Positions 22,664 to 32,848 of a stretch of DNA of 64,000 nucleotides are shown here, one piece after another (positions within the stretch are counted from its first letter, which is position 1; every line of letters starts with the position of its first letter). Both the position numbers and the translations under genes were made by a program. Source of the stretch: Isoetes taiwanensis. Taxonomy: Eukaryota; Streptophyta; Lycopodiopsida; Isoetales; Isoetaceae. Below the pieces are notes generated by a model. That model worked only from the letters and a program-made list of their open reading frames with translations. It was not told the DNA's origin and did no database searches. The stretch is taken from NCBI GenBank assembly GCA_021234155.1, contig JAJEKV010000472.1, positions 1-64,000 on the forward strand. The letters run 5' to 3'.

Positions 22664-23891
22664 TTTGTCTTTACTCTTGCTGCATCAAAGAGCATTAACT
22701 TGAACAGGAATCTGGTTGCATTTTTATTTGATGCAATGGTTGGATGGATCCAAGACGTGGCCAATAAATTCAACACTTCATAGACTAGATTTTGTCGGCC
22801 ACAACAATTTTTATCAATGGAGCTCTAACATTTTAGCTTTTTGATCCAAACATGTTAGTTATGGACGTTGACCTGCCATCGACTTAGACCAAGTCCATTT
22901 ACTTATACATTGTGGTTATTCATGTAGTTGGCCACTTGCATTTTATCAACACTAGTAGATAACTACAACCAAAGGATGCTTTAAAAGGCACCACATGACT
23001 AATTTAAAAAGAAAGCAACAAAATGGCAAGTAGCTCTAAAATAAGAGCAATAGAAAAATTTCAGGCTAAAGAAGACAACTACCATAGCCTACAAAACTCT
23101 TTATTTGTTTTGCTTCAAAAGCCAAATAATTAAGTAGGACGTCCTTCAAGCAATACCCTACTGTATTCGTGAAACAATGTAACTTATCGTTAAGGCTTTG
23201 CAACAATAATATTGCGAAAGGATGTTGATTTCCCCCATCCAAAACATTCCTTCGCATTGTATTAACATATTGGGAGCAACAATCTTAAGTACACATTGGC
23301 AATGTATATAGTCGGAACTCTAATAAGATAACTTCACGAATATCGCTCTTGGGAAAATGCATAGCTATTGACTGATGATCATTCTAAATGCTTATGATAT
23401 CTTAGACTATTGTAACATTCCTTGGCTGTACTATGCATGTATTTTCGAATGCGTAGTGTTATATGGAACTTTTCCACTAGTAGCTTTAAATTAGTAGTAA
23501 TTGGTCCTAAATAACTAATTGCCATGCCAAGTGAGTATTTAAATGCTAATTAATAAAGGTGTGGTGCAAAGTAGATGCTCATGCTGCAAGTTAGCACCAC
23601 AGATTGCTAATTATGACGATGTTGATATTTAATTTACTAAGTAGTACTATGTTTGATTTATATTCTTGTTTTGTGCTAACAAGTCCCCAATTTAGTGGCT
23701 TGTACTAATTTCTTGTCTTGTACTATTTACTTTCATCAATGGCTAGGTAGCAGTATGATATTTTTCTTATTTACTAACTTGGAGTGACTAGTACTATGTG
23801 GACTTAGGATTACTAATTGGTCATAGCTTGACTTCTTTGGCACTAATTTCAAATTAGTACTAAATCCAGATTTTGTACTATTGTTGCAAAG

Positions 23892-26800
23892 ATGTCTAAA
23901 GGAAGGAGCTTGTGTAAGGTGAAGAAGGAAGAAGAAACTTTCTCAAAGAAGCCAGAGCGAGAAAGGATTCTAGACACATCTATACTGTCGTGTGAAGGCA
24001 TGACGCAGGCAGATGTCAGAAAAGCTGAGATAGATGATGAAGAGATTCGAAAAATATTTGGTGTACCAAAGTGTGATGGTAAAAAGCAAATATATAAGTT
24101 CGCAAGGATGAATGCACAATATGTAGACCAGTTTTTAGATGTATATCGCAGATGCTACCAGAGGCTTGATGTATGCGTTGGAGAGGTAGGTAAGATTTAC
24201 GCCAAGGCATTTGGCGCTACAAGTATATGGTGAGAAAATAAATTGGAGATCATTTGTCGTAAAGAATGAAAAGGGGGAGAAGCCAAAAGAGTTGACAGAT
24301 GCATTAGCACCTACTATCGGTCCTTTAGATCAGATAGATTATGTTTTGAGTGAAAAGGTAGTAACTAAAGCAATATTCGATTTGGAGTCAGAGTTGAATG
24401 AAGTTAATACAAGAGTGTAATTTCTTTCTTTGCCATTTTGCAAAGAGAGTAAAAAGCATTGGAAGAAGTGTTCCCATGAGATGGCTTATGCAAAAGGGCA
24501 GATGCAAGATGCCAAAGATAGAATGGAGAGCGCAAATTCCACCATAGAGAAGAAATCGATGGAGATGACTGTTTCTTTTCTATTGACCAACATAAACCTC
24601 AAGGAAGAGGAGCTTTTAAAAGCTAGCAAAGCTTATAAAGCACAAGAGGAATCATTACAAAAGGTAAGCATATTGTACATCGACTAGTTGATTGTTTTAG
24701 GGATCTTATGAATGACTTTATTTTTATGTTTATAGGAAGAGGGCACCAAGCAGCAATTACTTCCAAAAGTGGAAAAATTGCAGTCAATTTTGGCCTCCTT
24801 GAAGACAATGGCTAAGCTGCAAATTGGTTTTCCATATGTCAAACAACCATGTTCATCAGATGCATTTGTTTTTTTTAAAAAATGTTCTTATTGCACATTT
24901 GGTTTTGATCCAAATAGTGTGTCTTGTGATTATTTCACATTGCTTGCATGCCTTCCATCCTTTATGCACTTATATTTGCTTCGCCAAAGACTCAAAGTGT
25001 CCTGAATGCTTTGTAGACATGCCCAATACATGGCTTAAGTCCCTTGGAATAAGAAAACCATTACTAAATCTTTTGCGGTGAACAGACCTCAAATATTGAT
25101 GATGAGAATCCTCTTGTGAAGATGTTCTCACCAAAAGCTGTTGACCATTATGAGGTGATCCAAACTCAAGCTTCTCTACCGTTATCCATCAAAGATCAGA
25201 GACACGGACATCCAAACATCCAATTGGGTAAGTAATGGCTGTATTTGTTTCATTCATGATGTTATGTGCACACGATTTTGAGAAGTTGACACGGACGATT
25301 ATGGTGCGATATAGATGTTGAACCAGTTGCAAGCATAGATGGCAACAATACTCCCATTGAAGCAACATCACCGTTTTCTGCAGCAACCATTTCTGAAATT
25401 CCTAAGGTTGATACAAGGAGACAAAGCAGTACACCTAACGAGTCACGACAAACAGGAGGTAAATACTCTATTTTGGTTAATTGCATTTTCCTAACCATTT
25501 CATATAGGGTAAAAGCATGTTAGGGTGTACCACTTTTGGAACCTGCAAAAGTACATACACTAGGTACTTCAAAACTGGGTACTTTCTCATTTTTCTTTTC
25601 ATTATAACTAATACAAAAATCCAAAATAAAAGTCAAGGACATGGTAATATTCAAAGTTAAGATAAAGATAATGCTATCGGAGACCAATATATATATAAAA
25701 AGTTCTAAAACATACCTTATATTGAGATATTATACAGGTACCCAGTACCCAGTCCTGGCTACCTTTTTAGGTACCTTTTTAGTCACTAAATAATACTTTT
25801 TAAGGGACACCCTAACATGCTTTTACCCATAATGTTATTGGTTAATTGCATCTGTTAGATCTGTTGGTTGGTTGCTAATATTATATATTATATATTATTA
25901 TATTATCATGCTTCGTTGGACCCTAAGGATCATGAAGCAACAAAGTACAATGTATCACACTATTGTTGTGTTTTGAGCAGAAAATCTCTATGAGATTCCA
26001 CTGATGTCATATAACAGCCTAGTAATCTAGGATCTAATGATAATAGAGAATGAAAATTTGGTTGACATATGTCATATTGGTCCCGTATCCCCTGATATGC
26101 AGAACACCGCAGGAAAACATGCGCCTCATCTTCCACCGATGCGCTTTGCGAGATCTCGCAAGTTCTCTCTTCACGGATCTGCTTTGCCCAGCGACCTGTC
26201 TCAACCTTCAAATAGTGCGAGCCAGATCTGTATCTTGCAATTGTTTTTCTCAACTGTTTAGAAATAGGGGCATCCAAGTATTCTGCGTGAGTATATACAA
26301 GTATAGGATTTACTTCCTTTACGGTAAAAGTCCATCTTAGAACCACGTTTTTCCCATAACTTTCTAATAAATGCTTCGTACCAACTCTCTAGTACTGATT
26401 TCGAATCCGCCCAATTTTCGCCATTATCCCCACCGACCAGCCCAATCATGTACCTCCTTAAGCCAATTTGATGGTAAGTCCATTGCCCTTTTGGTAATCG
26501 GCCAAAGATCCATATTCTTCTTCAACTGTTTAGGAAATTCATGGTTAGACACAAAGCCTCAGCTTCTAATGGGAGAAGACCTGTTTCTGCCAGTAAGATA
26601 GCATATGGAATCTGCTTACGCACACCCAACACCTCCTGAATGAATATTTTCATTACTTGCTCTATCTGGTTCCATGTTCTGGTGTGAATAGAAGGCCCCC
26701 AAATGGGAGCACCATACAGCACTACTGTCTGAACTAGGGTTTTAAAAAGCATCTTCTTGAGACCCCAATTGGATAAGGACGCACTGTGACACTTAGAAAG

Positions 26801-28718
26801 CATAGAGTATAAAGCGGTCTTACCTCCTATGATGCGTTTTCGCACACATTCCTTCCATTTATAGTTCGAGCAAATCTCTAATCCCAAGTATTTATAACAG
26901 TCCACCACTTCTAGCTGTTCATCTTGATACATGAAATTGGGATGCTTCACAGTTCCAATCACCATAATCTTGGTTTTTGAAAGATTTACTTTCATCTGGT
27001 GGGAAGTGCAAAAGGAACTCAGATTGTTCAAATGCTCTTGTAGGCCTGCTTGAGAATCTGCTATCAGCACTACATCATCGGCGTACAATAACAATTGCAC
27101 TATAAAACTTCCTAGTTTTGCTCCAGCTTGTCCCCTGCTCTGTAGCCAATCTTCCAATTCATCTATATAAAGCCCGAACAGAGTCGGCGACAAAGGGCAT
27201 CCTTGTCGGACTCCCATTGTGTTAAGAATCTCATGTGGAAGCTCAGAAGATAATTTGGCTAATACCTCTTCATATAAGCGGGCTATTGCACCTCTCCAGA
27301 CAAGTGGAACACCGAGCTGTACCATTCTTATCCACAATTTTTCCCGAGGTACTGTGTCAAAGGCCTTCGAGAAATCAATGTAGGCCAGATAGAGTGCTTG
27401 TCTGGGTTTCTTAGCTTGCTCAAATAGAACCCTCAGAGTAAGGAGATGGTCCAAGGTATTGTGTTTTTTCCTGAAACCTGCCTGGCAGTAAGCTCTCTTA
27501 CCATGACGTTCGCCGCCCATTCGATTTTTTTTTTGCTCTAGCAGGCCACCTAAAAGTTTAGAATACATGCTGCCTATCATTATGGTGCGATAATTATGCA
27601 CATCCTTCTTGCAGCCTGACTTATGGATTGGAACAATCTTGCACTCTCTCCATGATTTTGGCAAAGGCATTGTTGCTGCTGTAAATGAACTTATTATAGT
27701 TGAAGAAAGCAAAGATGAAGATACGTCAGTTAACAACAAAAAAGATTCTGCCACAGGTAAAGATAATCTTTCTTTCATGTGTTGTATTATGATTGCTTAA
27801 ACCATCTGTTATGGTATACAGAAGTTTCCCTGCAAACAGTAGATATTGTGATGAAGGAGAATCTACCTTCTGAAATTATCAAAGATCAACGGAAAAGGAA
27901 GGTGCAGAATGAAGACCAAAGTTTGTCTAGCGTTGGGGAATCTCCTGAGAAAAGTGCTAGAAGTGGTGACAAGAGAAGCTGTAGAAGCAATAGATTTGTT
28001 GGGAGTTTGAAGTCTAATAGGTACGTTTTTCTTCTAAGGTTACTTTCTGCATTCTAATTTATGCTAAATTTTGTATGACTGTGTTGTAACAGTGTTGGGA
28101 AGAAGCTTGTGATTTTTGAAATCAGCGACATGCTCGTGAAGGTCTTTCAAAATGTTGAACCTGTACCTGAAATGGTTATGGGTGTTGAGATTGTTCCTTT
28201 GAAGAAGGAATTAGTTGCTGTAAGACCGGGAGCTCTTGCATTTCTGACTTTTTGTCTCAAGCATTTCAGTGTGGGGTTTTGGTCAACATCCGGATATCCA
28301 AGACACTAGTCTTACCTCCTTCATTCCATCAAATATGCTAGAGAAGTTTTTATTTATATGGACACGCAAGGAGGCAACTAAAGTGAGATTGAAGTCCTCA
28401 GGTGAGTTGGTCTTTTTGAAGGACTTGTCGAAAGTTTGGAACAGATATTCAGAATTCAGTTTAAGGACCACGCTCTTAATTGACCCAGTAAGGTTCTCAA
28501 ATTTTCTGAACAAGAGTGATTCATGCATTGCACCAAGGTCATTCTTGCCAGATACAAATGATGGTGATTATCTTTCGAAGACTTTGCAGCCATGGTTGCA
28601 TAATATCATTCCCGAGGTCAATGTCCTGGCTTATGTTGGGAAGTCTGTTCTCATTCGGAACCAATATGATGATAAGAGTGTCAAGATCTTGAGTGAGTTG
28701 AAGACTATGAACCTCTGA
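23892..28718 (+). CDS. Transposon cargo: coiled-coil, RING and FCP1-like protein (unit 3)
   Basis: Proposed exons are 23892-24663, 24736-25227, 25315-25455, 27655-27757, about 27830-28020 and 28093-28718, with GT-AG borders except before exon 4. The N-terminal ~250 residues are charged and helical (KYARM-like, then EEELLKASKAYKAQEESLQK). Exon 2 carries a RING-type zinc pattern, CSYC, HCLHAFHPLC, CPEC. The last exon resembles the FCP1/NIF HAD phosphatase fold: KKLVIFEISDMLV, VRPGALAFLTFCLKHFSVGFW, KDLSKVW, TTLLIDPVRFSNFL. The usual catalytic DxDxT is absent (E-I-S-D-M), so phosphatase activity is doubtful. Two frame changes remain (about 24215 and 24418, plus one near 28300). A ubiquitin-related or scaffold role is inference. 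Confidence 0.6.
25507..25828. mobile_element. 322-bp MITE, copy 2
   Basis: Termini GGGTAAAAGCATGTTAGGG and its inverse. Units 1 and 2 provide the empty site (CATATAATG), which shows a 3-bp duplication, ATA. It is homologous to 5298-5618 in reverse orientation. It sits in the intron after exon 3 of the unit-3 gene. Confidence 0.92.
25881..27653 (-). mobile_element. 5'-truncated LINE (non-LTR retrotransposon)
   Basis: The minus-strand RT starts at SWRECKIVPIHKSG and runs through the palm: YLAYIDFSKAFDTVPR, GVRQGCPLSPTLFGLYIDEL, LLLYADDVVLIA, then the thumb (VNLSKTKIMV, YKYLGLEI). YADD is the catalytic motif. The main ORF ends at 26522, and 26449-25960 carries a further piece with a cysteine/His C-terminal pattern (EDEAHVFLRCSAY). 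The 3' end is an AT dinucleotide-type tail near 25881-25905. Comparison with units 1 and 2 shows loss of about 12 target bases, including the splice acceptor CAG. Confidence 0.92.
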
Positions 28719-28880
28719 TGTATTCTTATATGCTGTGTTATGCAGTTCAAGTAATAAAAAACTCTGATGTACGTGTTATTTGCAATACAAGTAATATGAA
28801 ACTCTGATGTATTCTTATATGCTGTCTTATTTGCATCAACGTGTTTCTCTACGCTTCAAAAATAGAAATCTGTTAGATGT

Positions 28881-29177
28881 GTGAAACATTTTGAGAGAAT
28901 GCTTGCTTACAGTGTTCAGCAGTATAACTTCATTGGAATATATGATGGCGGGCAAAATATGATTCCAAGGAAGCATCCAGAAAAAGGGTGGCCATTAGCT
29001 CAGGTACAAACAAGGGTGGCAGCTAGAATACGCTCAAGGTATGGAAACTTAGCTGATATGGTTGAAATTCCCTCTTTCTCTATGGCATTGAATGTAGCAA
29101 TTTCATTGCACAAATGTGCTTGGCCAAGTTGTTTACATTATAGGCAAGAGCTTGAGCATGAAAAACGACCTTTTTAA
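28881..29177 (+). CDS. Small conserved ORF of the tandem unit, unit 3
   Basis: 98 codons, same protein as at 17802. Conservation through three units is almost perfect, but non-coding DNA around it is equally conserved, so this is not evidence of selection. Confidence 0.4.
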   Translation: MKHFERMLAYSVQQYNFIGIYDGGQNMIPRKHPEKGWPLAQVQTRVAARIRSRYGNLADMVEIPSFSMALNVAISLHKCAWPSCLHYRQELEHEKRPF

Positions 29178-30032
29178 TTTGCAGCCCTGCGGCAACAATG
29201 GATGTTTTGAATTCTTTTTTATGCTACTATTGCTTTGGATAATTTGTCTTTACTCTTGCTGCATCAAAGAGCATTAACTTGAACAGAATCTGGTTGCATT
29301 TTTATTTGATGCAATGGTTGGATGGATCCAAGACGTGGCCAATAAATTCAACACTTCATAGACTAGATTTTGTCGGCCACAACAATTTTTATCAATGGAG
29401 CTCTAACATTTTAGCTTTTTGATCCAAACATGTTAGTTATGGACGTTGACCTGCCATCGACTTAGACCAAGTCCATTTACTTATACATTGTGGTTATTCA
29501 TGTAGTTGGCCACTTGCATTTTATCAACACTAGTAGATAACTACAACCAAAGGATGCTTTAAAAGGCACCACATGACTAATTTAAAAAGAAAGCAACAAA
29601 ATGGCAAGTAGCTCTAAAATAAGAGCAATAGAAAAAATTTCAGGCTAAAGAAGACAACTACCATAGCCTACAAAACTCTTTATTTGTTTTGCTTCAAAAG
29701 CCAAATAATTAAGTAGGACGTCCTTCAAGCAATACCCTACTGTATTCGTGAAACAATGTAACTTATCGTTAAGGCTTTGCAACAATAATATTGCGAAAGG
29801 ATGTTGATTTCCCCCATCCAAAACATTCCTTCGCATTGTATTAACATATTGGGAGCAACAATCTTAAGTACACATTGGCAATGTATATAGTCGGAACTCT
29901 AATAAGATAACTTCACGAATATCGCTCTTGGGAAAATGCATAGCTATTGACTGATGATCATTCTAAATGCTTATGATATCTTAGACTATTGTAACATTCC
30001 TTGGCTGTACTATGCATGTATTTTCGAATGCG

Positions 30033-31348
30033 TTTACTCATCTGCTCGTGACGTTATTGTCGTAGCCAGGGCTAAGGTACTGATGGCTTATAAGTCTTCC
30101 TTCCTTGACCTACAAGCGAGGGACTGTATTTGAATTGAGTATCTTTAAATTAATTCCTAACATTAGTCTCTTATTCTAGAGTAGATATATAATGCTTTAG
30201 GCTCGTGTTTCAAGAGCACTTTCTTGTGCTTGCGCAACTAGAGTCTAGATGAGATATGTACATCACGTAAGTCTACTGTTGATGAATAGACTTTCTTTCA
30301 TACTTGAAGAAAAAAACACATCTAGGGGCCATGGCCAAATGTCTAGGGTGTCTAATGTTGTTGGGGATAGGTTAGGGAGCTTAGACTACAAAGGGCTTCT
30401 GGCATCTGATAAATTGTCTATCAAGGGTTTAACATTGGAGTTTAGTTATAAATGAAATTTTTGCAACTATTTCTAATAAGAAGCAAAAGATGTATGCTTG
30501 AGTTTTGCCACCATATATCCGTCTTTTTTATCTTCTTACGTAATAAAATTATTGTATTCATCCTTTTTTTTTAATGATCGACGACTATTATTGGCTAAAT
30601 CTATTGGACACCGTGATTGTGGTAAAGTGGATCACACTGATTGAACGTCTGACTTCCACCGTCCACATCAGATATGGCTCAAAGATCCTTTGTTTGCTTA
30701 TCCTTTTGTTTAACATCCATTGTATTTTTATAGAACATCTTGTCGTTACCAATTAAACATGTCTCACTTCTTGCTACCTTCTGTGTTTGTGAAGATATCA
30801 TAGATCGAAGTTTCAAACACGCTTTGTATGTTTGTACTTAAGAAATTGGTCACGTCCAAGAAGTTTCCATTCGACAAACTCAACATCCAATAATCCGAGC
30901 CTACCGGATCTGGATAGTAAATTTGGCTGTCTGAAGGGTTTGCACAACAGATAATTTTAATCTAAAAAGGATAAATGAGATGATAAAAATTGAATGATTT
31001 GGGTCATCAATTTTTCCAATGGAGCTCTAACAAAGCCTGGAAACAATTATGGGTTGTGGGTCTTTTGGATCAATAAGCAAGCCATAATGTGATGAATTGA
31101 ATTGAAATCATGCAAAAAGAGTGACATAGAAGAATCCAACAATACATGATGAGAATGAGAACCCAAAATGTTAACCCAAATGTAAAAATATGGTATGAGT
31201 GAAATGAATGTTAAAAGATATATGGAATACATTCTATTTTGCATGGCTAAGGGGCTCGGATTTCGAGCCCCATTTCTGCATGCAGCAGGGAACACATTAT
31301 GGTTGATTGGACACCAATTATGCATGCAGCAGGGACATTATGGTGTGA
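30033..31348. other. Spacer between tandem units and the small H3-like ORF
   Basis: AT-rich; no gene was recognised. A short duplication of TGCATGCAGCAGGGA with CATTATGG occurs at about 31278 and 31321, just upstream of a TATA box. Confidence 0.4.
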
Positions 31349-31349
31349 T

Positions 31350-31357
31350 TATATAAG
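31350..31357 (+). promoter_or_regulatory. TATA box upstream of the H3-like mini-ORF
   Basis: TATATAAG lies about 95 bp before the ATG at 31452. The spacing is similar to that of TATA box and H3-like start in the retroelement (4581 to 4688). Confidence 0.5.
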
Positions 31358-31451
31358 ACACCCGGGAGGTGAAGAATCTTCACTCCGCCTTGATCTTCCC
31401 TTACGCTTCTAGCTTCATTGCGTTTGATCTTCCCTTAAGCTTCTTGATCTC

Positions 31452-31716
31452 ATGGCTAGAGTGAAATACACTGCCCGTAGGGCCAAGCCTAAGGAATCCA
31501 CTTCTAGCAGCCATCCCGGAATGCGATGATGTTTGTATTTAATTTTTCGGCTCGAGGTAACCCGAATGCGGGGAACAAGGAGCAAGAGTTTCAGATAAGG
31601 TGCAAAAATGGGTCGATCGTGTTAATGAGGGAGATGAGCGACTTCTGCAGGTGTTTATAGAAGCTGATGGTGTAGTCCTTCGTGTGGCTGTGAAGATGAT
31701 TCCTCCTGATTATTAG
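31452..31716 (+). CDS. Small transposon ORF with H3-tail-like N-terminus
   Basis: It begins MARVKYTARRAKPKESTSSS. Against the H3 tail ARTKQTARK, six of nine residues are identical (A, R, K4, T6, A7, R8), with K9 replaced by R. The first frame stops at 31529. A second open segment, with RVSDKVQKWVDRVNEGDERL and on to IPPDY, ends in TAG at 31714-31716. An intron or a frame error between them would give a protein of about 80 residues. A TATA box precedes it. No homologous family is known to me. It is located in the 23-kb DNA transposon, not in the retroelement. Confidence 0.45.
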
Positions 31717-32848
31717 AAGCTTTAAGTGTTTCAAAATCCCCATGAAATCCTCCGAAGGTGCTAATTGTTTTTGGCTACAGTTTAAAATAGTTCAGATCTT
31801 TAAGGTTCCAGTTTCGATATATATATGAAGGTTTAAAATAGTTCGGATCTTTAAGGCTCCTATTGTAAACTTATGTAAAGTCGATTGAAGTGAGCTTTCG
31901 GTAAGCTTTTTGTATATGCCTATTGTAGAAGTGAGCTTTCAAGTAAGCTTTTTGTATATGCCGAAAGTTAATATCGACAAAGATTAATATAAAAGAAAGT
32001 TCTGAATTTAACGTGTCTTTCTGTTTTGAGAGTGTTCTGAACCTTGTGTCATGCACAAAAAAAATGTATTTCATTCTTTCTTTCTCTTAAATGAATTACA
32101 TGTTCCATCTACTAGTAATTGAAAAATGGGACACGTAATCCCCCTCAAATACAATGATCTTTGGGATCTCTTGTTTGTACCTGAGCTAATGGCCACCCAA
32201 TGATAGTGTTCAAACCTTTCACATTTGATAGTGTTCAAACCTTTCAGGTATTGCCACTTTCAAAATATGCTTTAAGATGTTGCCATAAGAAGTTAAATTG
32301 TAGAATGTGCCGCAACTGGGTTTTATAGTATAACCTTGATGATAAGCCAGCATTCTCCCAATGTAAAAATATTTGATTGCTTAATTGACACTCCAAATGC
32401 AGTATCAAGATTTACTTCAATATGAAATGGAGTAAGAGATACAAATAAAATGTTCACAATAACAATACAGTATGCATGTTTTACTCACCTCTGTAGCAAT
32501 GGTTGGTGCAAAACAGATTTGAGGAGTCAGGCCTGAAGGACTAAAACATGAGCCTTTATAATAGTATCGTAAAAGATGCAAATCAGATTTCTAGAGTGTT
32601 GTCACAGACAAAGAAAAGAGCGTCTTGAGGCACTCTCTTTTACATTAGGAATGGATGCCCAACATTGCAACGTATAACCTTATTAATAAGAAGGTTAAAG
32701 CACACAAAGAAGCACAACGAAGATCGTCTACTTCAACTACTCTTTGTCACAATCTCATGTGTCTATACATCATTGACCTCAAGAGCCTGCACCATTCAGT
32801 TTCTTACAGGCATCTCTGCAGGCATCTCTGAGGATCTGCCAACATAAA
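31717..32848. other. Spacer upstream (downstream in minus sense) of transposase
   Basis: No gene was recognised. Short imperfect duplications occur: TTTAAAATAGTTCRGATCTT (about 31781 and 31830), AGTGAGCTTTC with AAGCTTTTTGTATATGCC (about 31889 and 31929), and GATAGTGTTCAAACCTTTCA (about 32201 and 32227). Confidence 0.5.

Larger units (their letters stand above)
18954..23453 (+). repeat. Tandem unit 2 of 3 (4,500 bp)
   Basis: Same borders as unit 1. The downstream third is near-identical to units 1 and 3; the gene part carries the same class of CAG/CTG-centred indels as unit 1, often at the same sites. Confidence 0.93.
23454..30032 (+). repeat. Tandem unit 3 of 3 (about 4,480 bp plus insertions)
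   Basis: Same start and end as units 1 and 2, enlarged by a MITE (25507-25828) and a LINE (25881-27653). Its ORFs are the most readable of the three copies. It ends at 30032, where unique sequence begins. Confidence 0.92.

Noticed and set aside
29645-29836. Reverse-strand 63-residue frame in each tandem unit (also 18566, 23066)
   Set aside because: Conserved only because the whole unit is duplicated; no family, start context or splice pattern supports a gene.
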